Assembly (NCBI RefSeq): GCF_002218195.1 | Contig: NZ_CP022336.1 | Location: 3,219,001-3,283,000, forward strand | Source: Sphingorhabdus sp. SMR4y | GTDB lineage: Bacteria > Pseudomonadota > Alphaproteobacteria > Sphingomonadales > Sphingomonadaceae | Length of the DNA: 64,000 bases | Reading direction: 5' to 3' | Shown: positions 1 through 9,700 of the stretch, in pieces | Numbering within the stretch: position 1 is the first letter of the stretch | Layout of the letters: each line of letters begins with the position of its first letter | Position numbers and translations under genes: made by a program | The notes under the pieces: model-generated | Database searches by the model: none | Told to the model about the DNA's origin: nothing | Seen by the model: only the letters and a program-made list of their open reading frames with translations

Positions 1-2
1 CG

Positions 3-206
3 ACGCGGGCGGTTGATATCGTTCTGGCCTCCCTGCTGCTGCTGGGCAGCGTGACCGGTGCCCAGCTTGGCGCAAAATTCGCGCAACGGATGCGGCCGGA
101 ATATTTGCGGCTGGCGCTGGCCTCCATGGTACTGCTGGTCGCAATACGCATGGCCCTGGGCCTCGGTTTCCAGCCTGCCGAAATCTATACGGTGCAACTC
201 CTGTGA
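3..206 (+). CDS. TauE/SafE (TSUP) family membrane permease, C-terminal fragment
   Basis: Only the last 67 codons lie in the window; the gene enters from the left edge. The fragment has two hydrophobic stretches, around VDIVLASLLLLGSVTGAQLG and LRLALASMVLLVAIRMALGL, separated by a short charged loop. The small-residue GSVTGAQLGAKFA pattern is usual for the last repeat of TSUP sulfite/organic-anion permeases. The assignment is strengthened by the next gene: TIGR02186 proteins in alphaproteobacteria typically sit directly after a TauE/SafE permease. The stop codon overlaps the GTG start of that gene (GTGA), so the two are probably translationally coupled. The substrate is unknown. Confidence 0.72.
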   Translation, partial: TRAVDIVLASLLLLGSVTGAQLGAKFAQRMRPEYLRLALASMVLLVAIRMALGLGFQPAEIYTVQLL

Positions 207-976
207 CGCTGTGTCATCGCCTTCTGGGTCGCTTGCTGGCGGTCTTCGGCATGGCTGTGCTTACGATAGCCGCAACCCCGGTGCTGGTCCCCGAAGTGTC
301 GCAGGACCGGATCAGCATCAAGGGCGATTTCAATGGCGCACAATTGCTGCTCTTCGGCGCCATTACCTATCCACCGGGGACCCGCAACACCGACAAGGCC
401 GATATCGTGGTCGTGCTGAAGGGACCGGTCAATTCGATCGTTGTCCGCGAGAAACAGCAGATCGCCGGGATATGGATCAATGCAGCGAGCAGCGAATTTC
501 GTTCCGCCCCCGGTTTTTACGCGATTGCATCGTCGAAACCGGTCGACGAAATTGTCGATGGCAAAACCGCGGATATATATGAGCTGGGCCTGCACCATTT
601 GCAGCTTTCTCCCGCCGGTGCGATTGACAGCCGCGAACTCGATCGCTTTGTTGACGGTCTGGTCGACCTGAACTCGCGAGGAAATCTGTTCAAGAATCTG
701 CCCAATAGCGTCAAGATCACCAACAGCGTGCTCTATCAGGCGCGGATCAATCTGCCAGCCAGTGTGCCGGTCGGAGATTATACAGCAGAAACCTTCCTCG
801 TCATCGATGGCCGGGTGGAGGCAGCCGAGGTCAAGGAAATCACCATCGAGAAGACAGGGATGGGGCGCTTCATTACCAATTTATCCCAGAATTACGGCTT
901 TCTCTATGGGCTTATCGCCGTGCTCATTTCGATTTTCCTTGGCTGGTCTGCAGGCTATCTGTTTCGCAAGATGTAA
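203..976 (+). CDS. TIGR02186 family transmembrane protein
   Basis: This 257-aa protein has an N-terminal signal or anchor (RLLGRLLAVFGMAVLTIAA, about residues 7-25), a periplasmic beta-rich region, and one C-terminal membrane helix (FLYGLIAVLISIFLGWSAGYLF, about 233-254) ending in a short basic tail. This layout and the motif ISIKGDFNGAQLLLFGA match the alphaproteobacterial TIGR02186 family, whose function is not established. The GTG start overlaps the stop of the upstream permease by four bases. An in-frame ATG at 251 would shorten the signal and is a weaker choice. I infer that the protein assists or partners the permease. Confidence 0.8.
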   Translation: MTLCHRLLGRLLAVFGMAVLTIAATPVLVPEVSQDRISIKGDFNGAQLLLFGAITYPPGTRNTDKADIVVVLKGPVNSIVVREKQQIAGIWINAASSEFRSAPGFYAIASSKPVDEIVDGKTADIYELGLHHLQLSPAGAIDSRELDRFVDGLVDLNSRGNLFKNLPNSVKITNSVLYQARINLPASVPVGDYTAETFLVIDGRVEAAEVKEITIEKTGMGRFITNLSQNYGFLYGLIAVLISIFLGWSAGYLFRKM

Positions 977-1087
977 ATCCTGACCGATGGCCTTCAGTCC
1001 ATGCCTGCTTCCCCAATGCGGCAGTAAATCTTCCTTAACCATGATCGACTAGTCCTGTGGCCTGACCAGTAAAACAGGAAAACACCG

Positions 1088-2791
1088 ATGTCCGATATGG
1101 GTTCCCATAATTTCCACGCCGCGAGGTCTCTCGCGGATTCTGAAGCTCTACCACAAGAGGGGGAGAACCAGGGGGCCGTTTCGAAGCGCAGCGAAGGCCA
1201 CAAGATCGGCGAGGTTATTGAAATTGCCGGTTCTGGCTCGAAAGTCATCATGGATACTGCTGTACTTGCAGGACTTCAGGACCATGTCGATCCGACGATA
1301 AAAACCGCAGGTCAAGTCGGCAGCCAGGTGAAAATCCGCGTAGGTAAAACATGGCTGCTAGCCAATATCCGGACCCAGAGGCTGTTTGAAGGCCAATCCG
1401 GGCTGGTCGTTGCCGAGATCGATTTTCTCGGTGAAGGCGACGAAGAAAAACTGACCGGCCAGATTTACAATTTCCGCCGGGGTGTGACCCGCTATCCGAC
1501 ACCAGCGTCGGAAGTTTATGCTGTAACGACCGCAGACCTCAAGCAGATTTATGCTTCCGACGGGCGAGCCAATATAGAGGTTGGCACGGTCTATCCGACC
1601 GATGATATTCGTGGCGCACTTTATATCGACGCTATGCTTGGCAAACATTTCGCGCTTCTGGGCTCTACCGGTACCGGTAAGTCGACGGCAGCGGCTTTGA
1701 TCCTCCACAAAATCTGCGATCTTGCGCCCGAAGGCCATATCCTGATGATTGATCCGCATGGTGAATATTCGGCTGCCTTCGCGGGTAATGGCAAATTGTT
1801 TGACGTGAACAATCTCAATCTGCCTTACTGGTTGATGAATTTCCGCGAGCATTGCGAGGTGTTTGTCCAGTCCAAGGGCGACGCCAAGCAAATAGATTGT
1901 GATATTCTGGCGAAATGCCTGCTGGCGGCAAAAGCCAAAAGTCAGGGGGCTGCCGGCATCACCAAGCTGACTGTCGATTCGCCGGTGCCATATCTGCTGT
2001 CCGATCTGACGACCATCCTGCAGAACGAAATGGGCAAGCTCGACAAGGCGACCAACAGCGCGCCCTATCAGCGGCTGAAATCGAAAATCGACGAGATCAA
2101 GGCCGATCCGCGCTATAGCTTCATGTTTTCCGGCATGCTGGTCGGAGACACTATGGCGGCGTTCCTCGCCAAGATTTTCAGGCTGCCATCCGAAGGTAAG
2201 CCGATTTCGATCATTGATGTTTCGGCGATGCCATCTGAAATCACACCGACCGTTGTTTCCGTGCTCAGCCGACTCGTGTTTGACTATGCAATCTGGGCCC
2301 GCAACGAACCAAAGCGACCGATGCTGCTCGTCTGCGAGGAGGCCCACCGGTATATCCCGAACGACGATTTTGCCGAGGAAAGCAGCGTCCGCGATATCCT
2401 GAGCCGGATCGCCAAGGAGGGACGGAAATATGGTGTTTCGCTGGGCTTGATTACGCAGCGGCCATCTGATCTTGCCGAGGGTGTACTCTCGCAATGCGGT
2501 ACGATCCTGTCGATGCGGTTGAACAATGACCGTGACCAGGCTTTCGTGAAAGCCGCGATGCCGGAAGGTGCGCGCGGTTTTCTCGACTCCATCCCCGCCT
2601 TGCGCAATCGCGAAGTGATTTGCTGTGGCGAAGGTGTGGCAATTCCGATCCGAGTCTCGCTAGATACACTCGCGGAAGCACGCCGTCCGGCTTCTGAAGA
2701 TCCGATATTCTCCGACCTGTGGCGCGAGAATGGTGGCGAGGAAGAAATTGTCCAGCGGGTTATCAAGCGTTGGCGGGCGCAGGGCCGGTAA
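1088..2791 (+). CDS. HerA-type ATPase / DNA translocase with HAS-barrel (DUF87)
   Basis: A 567-aa FtsK/HerA-superfamily P-loop ATPase. After a polar N-terminus (1-35) comes a beta-barrel-like HAS region (about 36-135), then the ATPase core: Walker A GSTGTGKST near residue 195, the HerA signature LMIDPHGEYSAAF, Walker B LLVCEEAHRY near 415, and a sensor/arginine segment KEGRKYGVSLGLITQRPSDL. HerA proteins pump or unwind DNA, often with a NurA nuclease in end resection or with Sir2-type partners in phage defence. No NurA, Sir2 or nuclease gene is adjacent, so this looks like a stand-alone bacterial HerA homologue. AGGA lies just upstream of the ATG. The exact role is open. Confidence 0.85.
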   Translation: MSDMGSHNFHAARSLADSEALPQEGENQGAVSKRSEGHKIGEVIEIAGSGSKVIMDTAVLAGLQDHVDPTIKTAGQVGSQVKIRVGKTWLLANIRTQRLFEGQSGLVVAEIDFLGEGDEEKLTGQIYNFRRGVTRYPTPASEVYAVTTADLKQIYASDGRANIEVGTVYPTDDIRGALYIDAMLGKHFALLGSTGTGKSTAAALILHKICDLAPEGHILMIDPHGEYSAAFAGNGKLFDVNNLNLPYWLMNFREHCEVFVQSKGDAKQIDCDILAKCLLAAKAKSQGAAGITKLTVDSPVPYLLSDLTTILQNEMGKLDKATNSAPYQRLKSKIDEIKADPRYSFMFSGMLVGDTMAAFLAKIFRLPSEGKPISIIDVSAMPSEITPTVVSVLSRLVFDYAIWARNEPKRPMLLVCEEAHRYIPNDDFAEESSVRDILSRIAKEGRKYGVSLGLITQRPSDLAEGVLSQCGTILSMRLNNDRDQAFVKAAMPEGARGFLDSIPALRNREVICCGEGVAIPIRVSLDTLAEARRPASEDPIFSDLWRENGGEEEIVQRVIKRWRAQGR

Positions 2792-2920
2792 CGCGGGGTC
2801 GACCGTTTATCCAGTCTCCTCGGCGGTTCATCGATCGCTGCTATCAACCCCGGGTTTGTCGATTACATATGTAGTCATAGGGCCATGCATGGGGTATGGC
2901 GGACGAATATGGAGAATCCG

Positions 2921-3355
2921 ATGGTTGGTAAAAGCTATTTTCCGCTGTTTGCGGGACTGGGTCTCGTCGCGGCTTCGGTTGGGCCAGCAATGGCAAGCGA
3001 TGCGCATAATCCGGGCCATGAATTTAACCGGGAATGGAGTGACAAGCTCGCCCGGGATATTAGATTGCAAGTCAAGGCCGGCCTGACCGAAGGGGCTGAC
3101 GGCATGGAAGAAGGCGCGGACGAAATGCTGCGCAGTGCCGACAGGCTGGAAGCCTATGCGGATCGGCTGGAGAGGGATGCTGCGTTTCGCGAGAGCGAAG
3201 CCGTCAGACAAAATGGCCGCGACGATTCGCAGATCACGGCTGCGGAACTGCTGAAAAATGCATCGAAAATGCGCCGGGCCGCAGAGAAAATGCGCGGCGG
3301 AGCCGAACGTATGCGGACTGCCGCCGAAAAGATGCGCCGGGGCGACGCCGGTTAG
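2921..3355 (+). CDS. Exported heptad-repeat protein, unknown function
   Basis: From the ATG at 2921, which has GGAGA at good spacing, the product is 144 aa with a clear signal peptide (FPLFAGLGLVAASVGPAMA, cleavage before SDAHNP). Upstream in-frame ATGs at 2885 and 2909 would put charged residues before the signal. The mature protein is almost entirely helical and strongly repetitive: A-D-x-M-E-E-G-A-D-E-M, A-D-R-L-E-A-Y-A-D-R-L, then A-A-E-K-M-R, A-E-R-M-R and A-A-E-K-M-R, i.e. 7-residue amphipathic repeats that change from acidic to basic along the chain. This suggests a periplasmic coiled coil. No family is recognised. Confidence 0.7.
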   Translation: MVGKSYFPLFAGLGLVAASVGPAMASDAHNPGHEFNREWSDKLARDIRLQVKAGLTEGADGMEEGADEMLRSADRLEAYADRLERDAAFRESEAVRQNGRDDSQITAAELLKNASKMRRAAEKMRGGAERMRTAAEKMRRGDAG

Positions 3356-3460
3356 GCCAAAACCTCATTGGCGAGCGCCCAGCGCGAGCGAGGTTCCGGA
3401 CCTTGGCAACTGATGGTTGTCAGCCGGCTGGAGATGACTGGCTGCTGACGCAGAAGCCGA

Positions 3461-6181
3461 TCATCCCAGACGATTGATAGCCGCTTGCAGCCGTTCGGAT
3501 TCTGCTTCTTTCTCGGCCAGATCGGTACGGGCCTTCTCGACCGCTTCCGGTTTGGCTTTCTCGACAAAATTGGGATTGCCGAGGCGACCACCAAGCGATT
3601 TCGCTTCTTTCTGAGCGGCTTCCAAAGCTTTGTTGAGCCGGGCTTTTTCCGCCTCGATGTCGATCGCACCCGCCAGTGGTAGGACATAGGTCGCGCCCTC
3701 TACAACGATCTGCGCCGAAGGCCCGTCCGGTGCCGGATCGAAGGAAACGCTCTCGAGGCGTCCGACCCGGTCAAGCGCGGCATATTGGCGCGCAATCTTG
3801 GCTTCCAGATCGTCGTCTCCATCGCGGACATGGGCGGTCATCTTGGTCCCGGGGGCGATATTGAGTTCGACCTTGGTAGAACGCACTTCGGAAATCAGCT
3901 TTATCAGCCAATCGACTTCTGACTTTGCGTCCGCATCAATGGTAGCTTTCGGTGCAGGCCATTTTGCCACGATCAGATCATATTTCCGGTCGCCCATCGC
4001 ATGCCACAATTCTTCCGTAATGAACGGCATGAATGGATGCAGCATGACGATGATCTGGTCGAGCACCCAGCCAGCCACAATGCGGGTTTCCTCGGCCGCG
4101 CTGGCGTCCTCGCCCTGCAATAGCGGCTTGATCAGCTCGAGATACCAGTCACAGAAGCGGTCCCAAGTGAAATGATAGATGGAGTTCGCTGCCGCATCAA
4201 AACGCAAATCGGTCAAGGCCTTGTCGAGCGCTTGCTGCGTCTCGACGACTTCGGAAATGATCCAGCGGTTGACGGGCAGGTTGGCTGCAGGGGCAGCGAG
4301 CGTATTGCTGGCACCAATGCCATTGGCTTCACAGAAGCGGGAAGCATTCCACAGCTTGGTGGCGAAATTGCGATAGCCTTCGACCCGCTTGTCATCCATC
4401 TTGATGTCGCGGCCCTGGCTTTCCATCGCCGCCATGAAGAAGCGCAGCGCATCGGCGCCATATTGGTCGATCAGCCCCAGCGGGTCGACCACATTGCCCT
4501 TCGATTTGGACATTTTGGAGCCATCCTCGGCGCGCACCAGCCCGTGCAGATAGAGCCGCTTCCACGGCACTTCCTTCATGAACTGGATGCCCTGCATCGC
4601 CATCCGCGCGTCCCAGAAGAACAGGATATCAAAGCCGGAGATCAGCAGGTCATTGGGATAGTGGCGTTCGAGATCCTTCGTCTGTTCCGGCCAGCCGAGC
4701 GTACCAAAGGGCCAGAGTGCGGAGGAGAACCAGGTGTCGAGCACATCGGGGTCGCGGGTAAGCGTGACATCTGCGCCAGCTTGTGCCTGCGCAGATGCTT
4801 CATCCATGGCAACGTAAATCTTGCCATTCTCGTCAAACCATGCGGGGATCTGGTGCCCCCACCATAGTTGCCGCGAGACGCACCACGGTTGGATATTTTC
4901 CATCCAGTTGAAATAGGTCTTTTCCCAGCTTTTGGGCACGATCTCTATATCGCCGTCGCGCACCGCATTGATCGCCGGTTGGGCGAGGGTTTCGGCATCG
5001 ACATACCATTGGTCGGTCAGCCATGGCTCGATGACCACGCCGCCGCGATCGCCGAATGGCGTTGCAATGGTGCGCGGCTCGGCGTCCTGTTCGACCTCCT
5101 CGCCGTCCTTGGTTTTCGACAGGTGCGGGATCAGGTAGCCCTGTTCCTTCATCTGCTGCACCACCAGTTCGCGGGCGCCGTTGATGCCGTCTTTCCTGAA
5201 CCGGTGGAGCCCAATATATTCCTCCGGTACGAGCCCGTCCGCTGTCTGACAGACATTGGCCTCCCTATCGAGCATGTTGAGCATTTCGCCGGCTACAAAA
5301 CCCGCGCGTTTTCCGACCTCGAAATCGTTGAAATCATGGCCAGGGGTAATTTTCACCGCGCCGGAACCGAGCTCCGGGTCCGCATGTTCGTCGGCAACAA
5401 TCTTGAAGCGGCGGCCGGTAATCGGCTGCTCGATTTCCTTGCCGATCACGCTCTTGTAGCGTTCATCACTCGGGTGCACGGCGACGGCCATATCTGCCAG
5501 CATCGTTTCCGGCCGTGTCGTCGCCACCTCGATATAATTCTGCCCGTTATCCAGTGTTACGCCGTCAGCGAGCGGATATTTGAAATGCCAGAAACTGCCT
5601 TTGGTATCGACAGTTTCGACTTCCAGATCGGAGATCGCGGTTTTGAGCGCGGGATCCCAGTTGACCAACCGCTTGTCGCGATAGATCAGGCCATCATTGT
5701 AGAGATCGACAAAAACCTTGAGCACCGCCTCGTTCATGCCCTCGTCCATGGTGAAGCGCTCGTTCGACCAGTCCATCGAACAACCCAGCCGGCGCAACTG
5801 CCTGGTAATCGTGCCGCCGCTTTCCTCTTTCCACTCCCAGACTTTCGCGACAAATTCCTCGCGAGTGAAATCGGTGCGCTTCTGCTGCCGCTCGTTCATC
5901 TGGCGCTCGACCACCATCTGGGTGGCGATACCGGCGTGATCCATCCCGACGACCCAGAGCGCGTCCTTGCCCTTCAGCCGCTCGTGCCGGATGATGATAT
6001 CCTGCAAAGTGTTATCCAGCGCATGGCCGATATGCAGACTGCCGGTGACGTTGGGCGGCGGATTGACGATCGTGAACGGTTCGCGATCGTCGCGGTCAGG
6101 CCGGAACAGGCCCTTGTTTTCCCAATGGGCATACCAGCGCGCTTCGATGGTGGCGGGGTCAAAATTTTTGTCTAAGGTCAT
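3461..6181 (-). CDS. valS: Valine--tRNA ligase
   Basis: This 906-aa class Ia aminoacyl-tRNA synthetase charges tRNA-Val in the cytosol. The HIGH motif appears as [17 protein letters not shown] near residue 40, the class I KMSKS loop as [11 protein letters not shown] near 555, and the large CP1 editing domain lies between them. The C-terminus ends in the ValS coiled coil (about 840-906), which grips the tRNA. Length and domain order are normal. It is the last gene of a minus-strand series with PIMT, TolC and the PopZ-like gene. Confidence 0.97.
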   Translation of the reverse strand: MTLDKNFDPATIEARWYAHWENKGLFRPDRDDREPFTIVNPPPNVTGSLHIGHALDNTLQDIIIRHERLKGKDALWVVGMDHAGIATQMVVERQMNERQQKRTDFTREEFVAKVWEWKEESGGTITRQLRRLGCSMDWSNERFTMDEGMNEAVLKVFVDLYNDGLIYRDKRLVNWDPALKTAISDLEVETVDTKGSFWHFKYPLADGVTLDNGQNYIEVATTRPETMLADMAVAVHPSDERYKSVIGKEIEQPITGRRFKIVADEHADPELGSGAVKITPGHDFNDFEVGKRAGFVAGEMLNMLDREANVCQTADGLVPEEYIGLHRFRKDGINGARELVVQQMKEQGYLIPHLSKTKDGEEVEQDAEPRTIATPFGDRGGVVIEPWLTDQWYVDAETLAQPAINAVRDGDIEIVPKSWEKTYFNWMENIQPWCVSRQLWWGHQIPAWFDENGKIYVAMDEASAQAQAGADVTLTRDPDVLDTWFSSALWPFGTLGWPEQTKDLERHYPNDLLISGFDILFFWDARMAMQGIQFMKEVPWKRLYLHGLVRAEDGSKMSKSKGNVVDPLGLIDQYGADALRFFMAAMESQGRDIKMDDKRVEGYRNFATKLWNASRFCEANGIGASNTLAAPAANLPVNRWIISEVVETQQALDKALTDLRFDAAANSIYHFTWDRFCDWYLELIKPLLQGEDASAAEETRIVAGWVLDQIIVMLHPFMPFITEELWHAMGDRKYDLIVAKWPAPKATIDADAKSEVDWLIKLISEVRSTKVELNIAPGTKMTAHVRDGDDDLEAKIARQYAALDRVGRLESVSFDPAPDGPSAQIVVEGATYVLPLAGAIDIEAEKARLNKALEAAQKEAKSLGGRLGNPNFVEKAKPEAVEKARTDLAEKEAESERLQAAINRLG

Positions 6182-6343
6182 GCTCAGCCTTTGGCATTGC
6201 TTTTGGCGGGAGACAACAGTCTAATCACAGCCTGTCCGTCATGCGGGGCCTGTCGGGGGGGGGGCTGGGGATCTGCGACAATCCTGTCGGTGCGGTGCTC
6301 TCCCGGGCCACCAAATCAGATTCAGAATATTGGCTGCTTTGCG

Positions 6344-7015
6344 CTAGCCATTCAAAATTGTGTCAATCTCGGCATTGGCTTTGGCGCGCAATTGCCGTTT
6401 ACAGGCCTTGAATCCGGGCTGGGATGACAGTTCTTGGGCGCAAGCGACTGCCTTATCGATCAACTGAGCGGGGTCGGCCAGTTCGTCAGCCAGCCCGGCA
6501 CTCAACGCTTCTACAGGGTTCAGCAGATGCGATGACAATGCCAGGCGTCGGCGCCAGACAGGGTCCAGCCAGTGATCCAATATTGCTTGCGGGACGGGCG
6601 GAAAGGGCAGGCCGGCCTTTGCTTCCGGCAGTCCGATCTTGTGATCGCCCTGCGCCGCCACGATCCAGTCGGCAGCGAGCGCCATGATGCCGCCGGCACC
6701 AATGGTGTGGCCATTTAGTGCAACCACCAATGCGCAGGGCAGGCGGTGAAGTGCAGCCGCAAAAGCATCGATTGCCGCTGCGGCCTGCTTCTGACCCGCC
6801 TTGTCCAGGGTCGCCGCCACTTTTGTATCCATGCCGCAGGTGAAATGTGCGCCTGCTCCGGTCAGAACAATACCCTTGTCCGGCGGATTTTTGGCCAGTG
6901 TCTGGAAGACCGAAATACCCTCCGCCAGCAGCTCGGGGTGGAGCGTGTTGCGATCACCGTTGGTCAGCGTGACAATCGTGGTGCCGTCTCGATCCTCAGT
7001 CGGGAAATAGCTCAT
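6344..7015 (-). CDS. Enoyl-CoA hydratase/isomerase (crotonase) family protein
   Basis: A 223-aa crotonase-fold protein starting at MSYFPTEDRDG. The oxyanion-hole regions are visible as GAGAHFTCGMD and NGHTIGAGGIMALAADWIVA, followed by the usual LPEAKAGLPFPPV segment. Its ATG overlaps the stop of the upstream S9 peptidase gene (ATGA), so the two are co-translated. The acyl-CoA substrate cannot be told from sequence; the protein is shorter than typical 260-aa hydratases. The position between a peptidase gene and valS gives no metabolic clue. Confidence 0.85.
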   Translation of the reverse strand: MSYFPTEDRDGTTIVTLTNGDRNTLHPELLAEGISVFQTLAKNPPDKGIVLTGAGAHFTCGMDTKVAATLDKAGQKQAAAAIDAFAAALHRLPCALVVALNGHTIGAGGIMALAADWIVAAQGDHKIGLPEAKAGLPFPPVPQAILDHWLDPVWRRRLALSSHLLNPVEALSAGLADELADPAQLIDKAVACAQELSSQPGFKACKRQLRAKANAEIDTILNG

Positions 7016-9105
7016 TGGCCTTGGCCCTCCGCCTTGGCGGGAGCGGTCCATCTGTCCATCCAGTCAAACACCGTGCGGTACCATTGGACACTGTTCTTGC
7101 CTTTGAGCACCCAATGGTTTTCATTCGGGTAGATCAGCAATTTGGAAGGGATGTTCATTTCCTGAGCGACGGTGAAGGGCATGATGCTCTGGGTATAGGG
7201 AATCCGGAAGTCCTTTTCACCGTGGATGAACAGCGTTGGTGTTGTCCAGTTTTCTATCTGGTTCACCGGGTTCCATTTTTCCGGGTGTGGACGTGTCCAC
7301 CAGCTGCCGCCATGATCCCACTGGTCAAACCAGAGTTCTTCGGTGCTCATCGCCATAGCGCGCAGGTCAAATATACCGGCGTGATTGACCAGGCATTCGA
7401 ACCGGTCGGGCCAGTTGCCGGCGATCCAGTTCATCATATAGCCACCGTAGGATCCGCCGAGAGCGCAGGACCGCTCGCCGTCGATTTGCGGGTCGGTCTT
7501 CAGTGCTGCTGCATAGCCAAGCTTCAGGTCTTCCAGTGGTTTTCCACCCCAGTCCTGATTGATGCTGTCGGTAAATTCCTGACCGTAGCCGGCCGAGCCA
7601 TGGAAATCGATGGTCACGGCCGCATAGCCTTGCGCAGCCATTACTTTCGGATTCCAGCGTGTCGACCAACTGTTTCCGAAGCTGCTCTGGGGGCCGCCAT
7701 GGACGAGAAATGCCATCGGTAGCTTGCCGGTTGCGCCTTCCGGTTTGATTATCTGTCCCCAGACAGTGTCGCCATTGGCCCCGGCAAAATGGAACCGCTT
7801 GATTTCGACTTTGTCGATCTTGGCCAGTTCGGAACCATTGATGCTGGTCAATTGCGTGATACTTCCGTCCGCCGCGCGTCGGTACAGGTCGGTCGGCGTT
7901 TGCAGGCTGTTCATCGTGAAGATCAGCGAACCGTCCTGCAACGGAATTGTGGTGCCGACATTGCCGCCTGCGGTCAGACGGGTGACCTTGCCGGTCGCGA
8001 CTTCCACCGCAAAGGCGGGGTGATCGAGTATTTCCTGGGCTGTCACGATAAGATATTTGTCATCGGGCGTCCAGACGATCGACCCGACCGAACGGTCCCA
8101 GTCTTTTGTCAGGGCAATCGCTTCGTCTTCGTCGTTACCCTGCTTGCGCAATTTAACGACCAGTCGGTCTGCTTCATATCCGGGCCGCTCCATCGCTGCC
8201 CAGGCCAGCCATTCCCCGTCGGAGGAGAAAGCCGGAAGCGTATCGGTTGCTTCGTTGCTGTCGGTATAGTTGACCGTTCCCGTTCCATCTGCCTTGGCAC
8301 CATGGATATCGATATTGGTGGATTTGGGTTCATTCCGATCCGCGGTTCTGAGCGCGAAAAACACGCCATCCTCGTCGGGAACCCACGCAATTTCCTCACC
8401 GCCGCCGAAGGGCTTGGAGGGGCTGTCACCGACAAGATCGCCATCCAGCGCTGTGCCGTCACCAGTGATTTTACCGTTCTGCAGCTCAAATGCGAATATC
8501 CGGCTGTAATTGCCCGGTGTTTCCCAGCTTGACCAGTGTCGGATGAAGAGCTCGTCATATTCTCGGCCTGTTCCGGGGCCAGGTTCGGCCCTGTTGCCAC
8601 TGTCCGCGCAACCGAAAGTGGGGCAGTCTCTCGCAATATCACCCCAGAGCGCGATTTTATCACCTTTGGGCGAAAGTTTGAAGCCGGAAACGGCGGCTTG
8701 CAAAGCACTGGCCTGCACCGGAGTGGCGTCGCCATCGCCCGCTGTCACATCGGCATGCCAAAGCTGTTCCGAACCGCTGGCATCGCTCAGATAATATAGA
8801 CTCCCGTCAGGTGCAAAGGCAGGACTATGTTCGCTTTTGTCAGGCTGGTCGAAAATGCGTACGGGAGCAGCATCTGTGCTGCTCAGGTCCAGCAGATAAA
8901 GCGCGCTGGACCGCTCGTAGGTTTCCGGAGCGGTTTCCGTTACGTCGAACACTGCCCAATTTTCGTCCGGAGAAACCGTGACCGACCCCATACGTTTCAA
9001 CGTGGCGAGGTCTTGCGCAGTCATTGGCCTTGCGGCGGCCATTGCGGGAAATATTGTGCTGGTTACGAGTAGCGCGGCGGTGAAGGACTGAAAAAACTTG
9101 GTCAT
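7012..9105 (-). CDS. S9 family prolyl-oligopeptidase-type peptidase, exported
   Basis: The chosen start MTKFFQSFTAALLVTSTIFP gives a 697-aa protein with a Sec signal peptide ending at AMAAARP; a longer frame upstream lacks a sensible leader. A beta-propeller-like region (about 40-430) is followed by an alpha/beta-hydrolase domain: nucleophile Ser in GGSYGGYMMNW, Asp in HGEKDFRIP, His in ENHWVLK. These are the Ser-Asp-His triad residues of S9 dipeptidyl/acylaminoacyl peptidases. It is predicted periplasmic, cleaving oligopeptides. The downstream crotonase overlaps it by four bases. Confidence 0.93.
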   Translation of the reverse strand: MTKFFQSFTAALLVTSTIFPAMAAARPMTAQDLATLKRMGSVTVSPDENWAVFDVTETAPETYERSSALYLLDLSSTDAAPVRIFDQPDKSEHSPAFAPDGSLYYLSDASGSEQLWHADVTAGDGDATPVQASALQAAVSGFKLSPKGDKIALWGDIARDCPTFGCADSGNRAEPGPGTGREYDELFIRHWSSWETPGNYSRIFAFELQNGKITGDGTALDGDLVGDSPSKPFGGGEEIAWVPDEDGVFFALRTADRNEPKSTNIDIHGAKADGTGTVNYTDSNEATDTLPAFSSDGEWLAWAAMERPGYEADRLVVKLRKQGNDEDEAIALTKDWDRSVGSIVWTPDDKYLIVTAQEILDHPAFAVEVATGKVTRLTAGGNVGTTIPLQDGSLIFTMNSLQTPTDLYRRAADGSITQLTSINGSELAKIDKVEIKRFHFAGANGDTVWGQIIKPEGATGKLPMAFLVHGGPQSSFGNSWSTRWNPKVMAAQGYAAVTIDFHGSAGYGQEFTDSINQDWGGKPLEDLKLGYAAALKTDPQIDGERSCALGGSYGGYMMNWIAGNWPDRFECLVNHAGIFDLRAMAMSTEELWFDQWDHGGSWWTRPHPEKWNPVNQIENWTTPTLFIHGEKDFRIPYTQSIMPFTVAQEMNIPSKLLIYPNENHWVLKGKNSVQWYRTVFDWMDRWTAPAKAEGQGQ

Positions 9106-9160
9106 GGGCAGCAGTGTAGCACGGCTGTTTGACAAGGCAATTGCGATTAGATTGGTGGCC

Positions 9161-9646
9161 CTATTTCTCGCTCAGCCGCTGGATTTCGCGCGCCACCAGT
9201 TCCTCAACCAGATCCGGCAAATTGGCATCCAGCCATTGCTTTATCATTGGTCGCATCAGGTCGCGGGTCAGATCTTCCAGAGAAGTGCCGCCCGCGGGCA
9301 GCGCGGCTGGTTTGCGTTCCATCGCTTCTTTCTCGACCAGGGCCGACAGGGATTGGCGCATGCTGTCCAGCTTGTTGTCATCGATCAGCCGCTCTTCCTT
9401 GCGCCGGTCGCCGAACACGCCGCTCGCGGAGGAGCTTTTATGGCCCGGCAGTTCGTCGGTCAGTTCGAGTATTTCTTCATTCTCTTCTGCCGGCGTTATG
9501 TCAGGAACAGCCTGCAACGCCGGTTTTGTGCTGGTCTTGCGGCGTGGCATGGGGTGATCATCGTCGATCGCCTTGTCTTCGGCGATGATACGTTTGATCG
9601 AGGAGAGAATTTCCTCCATCGACGATTCCCTGTTCTGTTCGGCCAT
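9161..9646 (-). CDS. PopZ-like DUF2497 cell-pole protein
   Basis: This 161-aa protein opens with MAEQNRESSMEEILSSIKRI, the conserved amphipathic helix of DUF2497/PopZ-type proteins. A charged, low-complexity acidic middle follows (about 30-95). The C-terminal helical pair contains LEDLTRDLMRPMIKQWLD and NLPDLVEELVAREIQRLSE, the multimerisation helices of this family. In Caulobacter, PopZ forms the polar matrix that anchors the chromosomal origin. Placement next to tolC and near valS is characteristic of the alphaproteobacterial DUF2497 gene. Whether it makes a true polar scaffold here is inferred. Confidence 0.88.
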   Translation of the reverse strand: MAEQNRESSMEEILSSIKRIIAEDKAIDDDHPMPRRKTSTKPALQAVPDITPAEENEEILELTDELPGHKSSSASGVFGDRRKEERLIDDNKLDSMRQSLSALVEKEAMERKPAALPAGGTSLEDLTRDLMRPMIKQWLDANLPDLVEELVAREIQRLSEK

Positions 9647-9700
9647 GTGCGAAACCCCCAAGCTTATACTCTGTTGCCGATACTATCGACGCCATTCAAT

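Noticed and set aside
1088-2791. HerA as part of a HerA-nuclease or Sir2-HerA defence pair
   Set aside because: Neighbours are a permease partner and an unrelated small exported protein; no nuclease or Sir2 gene adjacent and base composition is native.
4868-6175. Long open frame antisense to valS (and similar ones opposite tolC, topoisomerase IB, fadH, thrS and fadD)
   Set aside because: Compositional shadows of GC-rich genes: the opposite strand carries complete, motif-rich families, and the translations are low-complexity His/Arg/Asp-rich without any recognisable domain.
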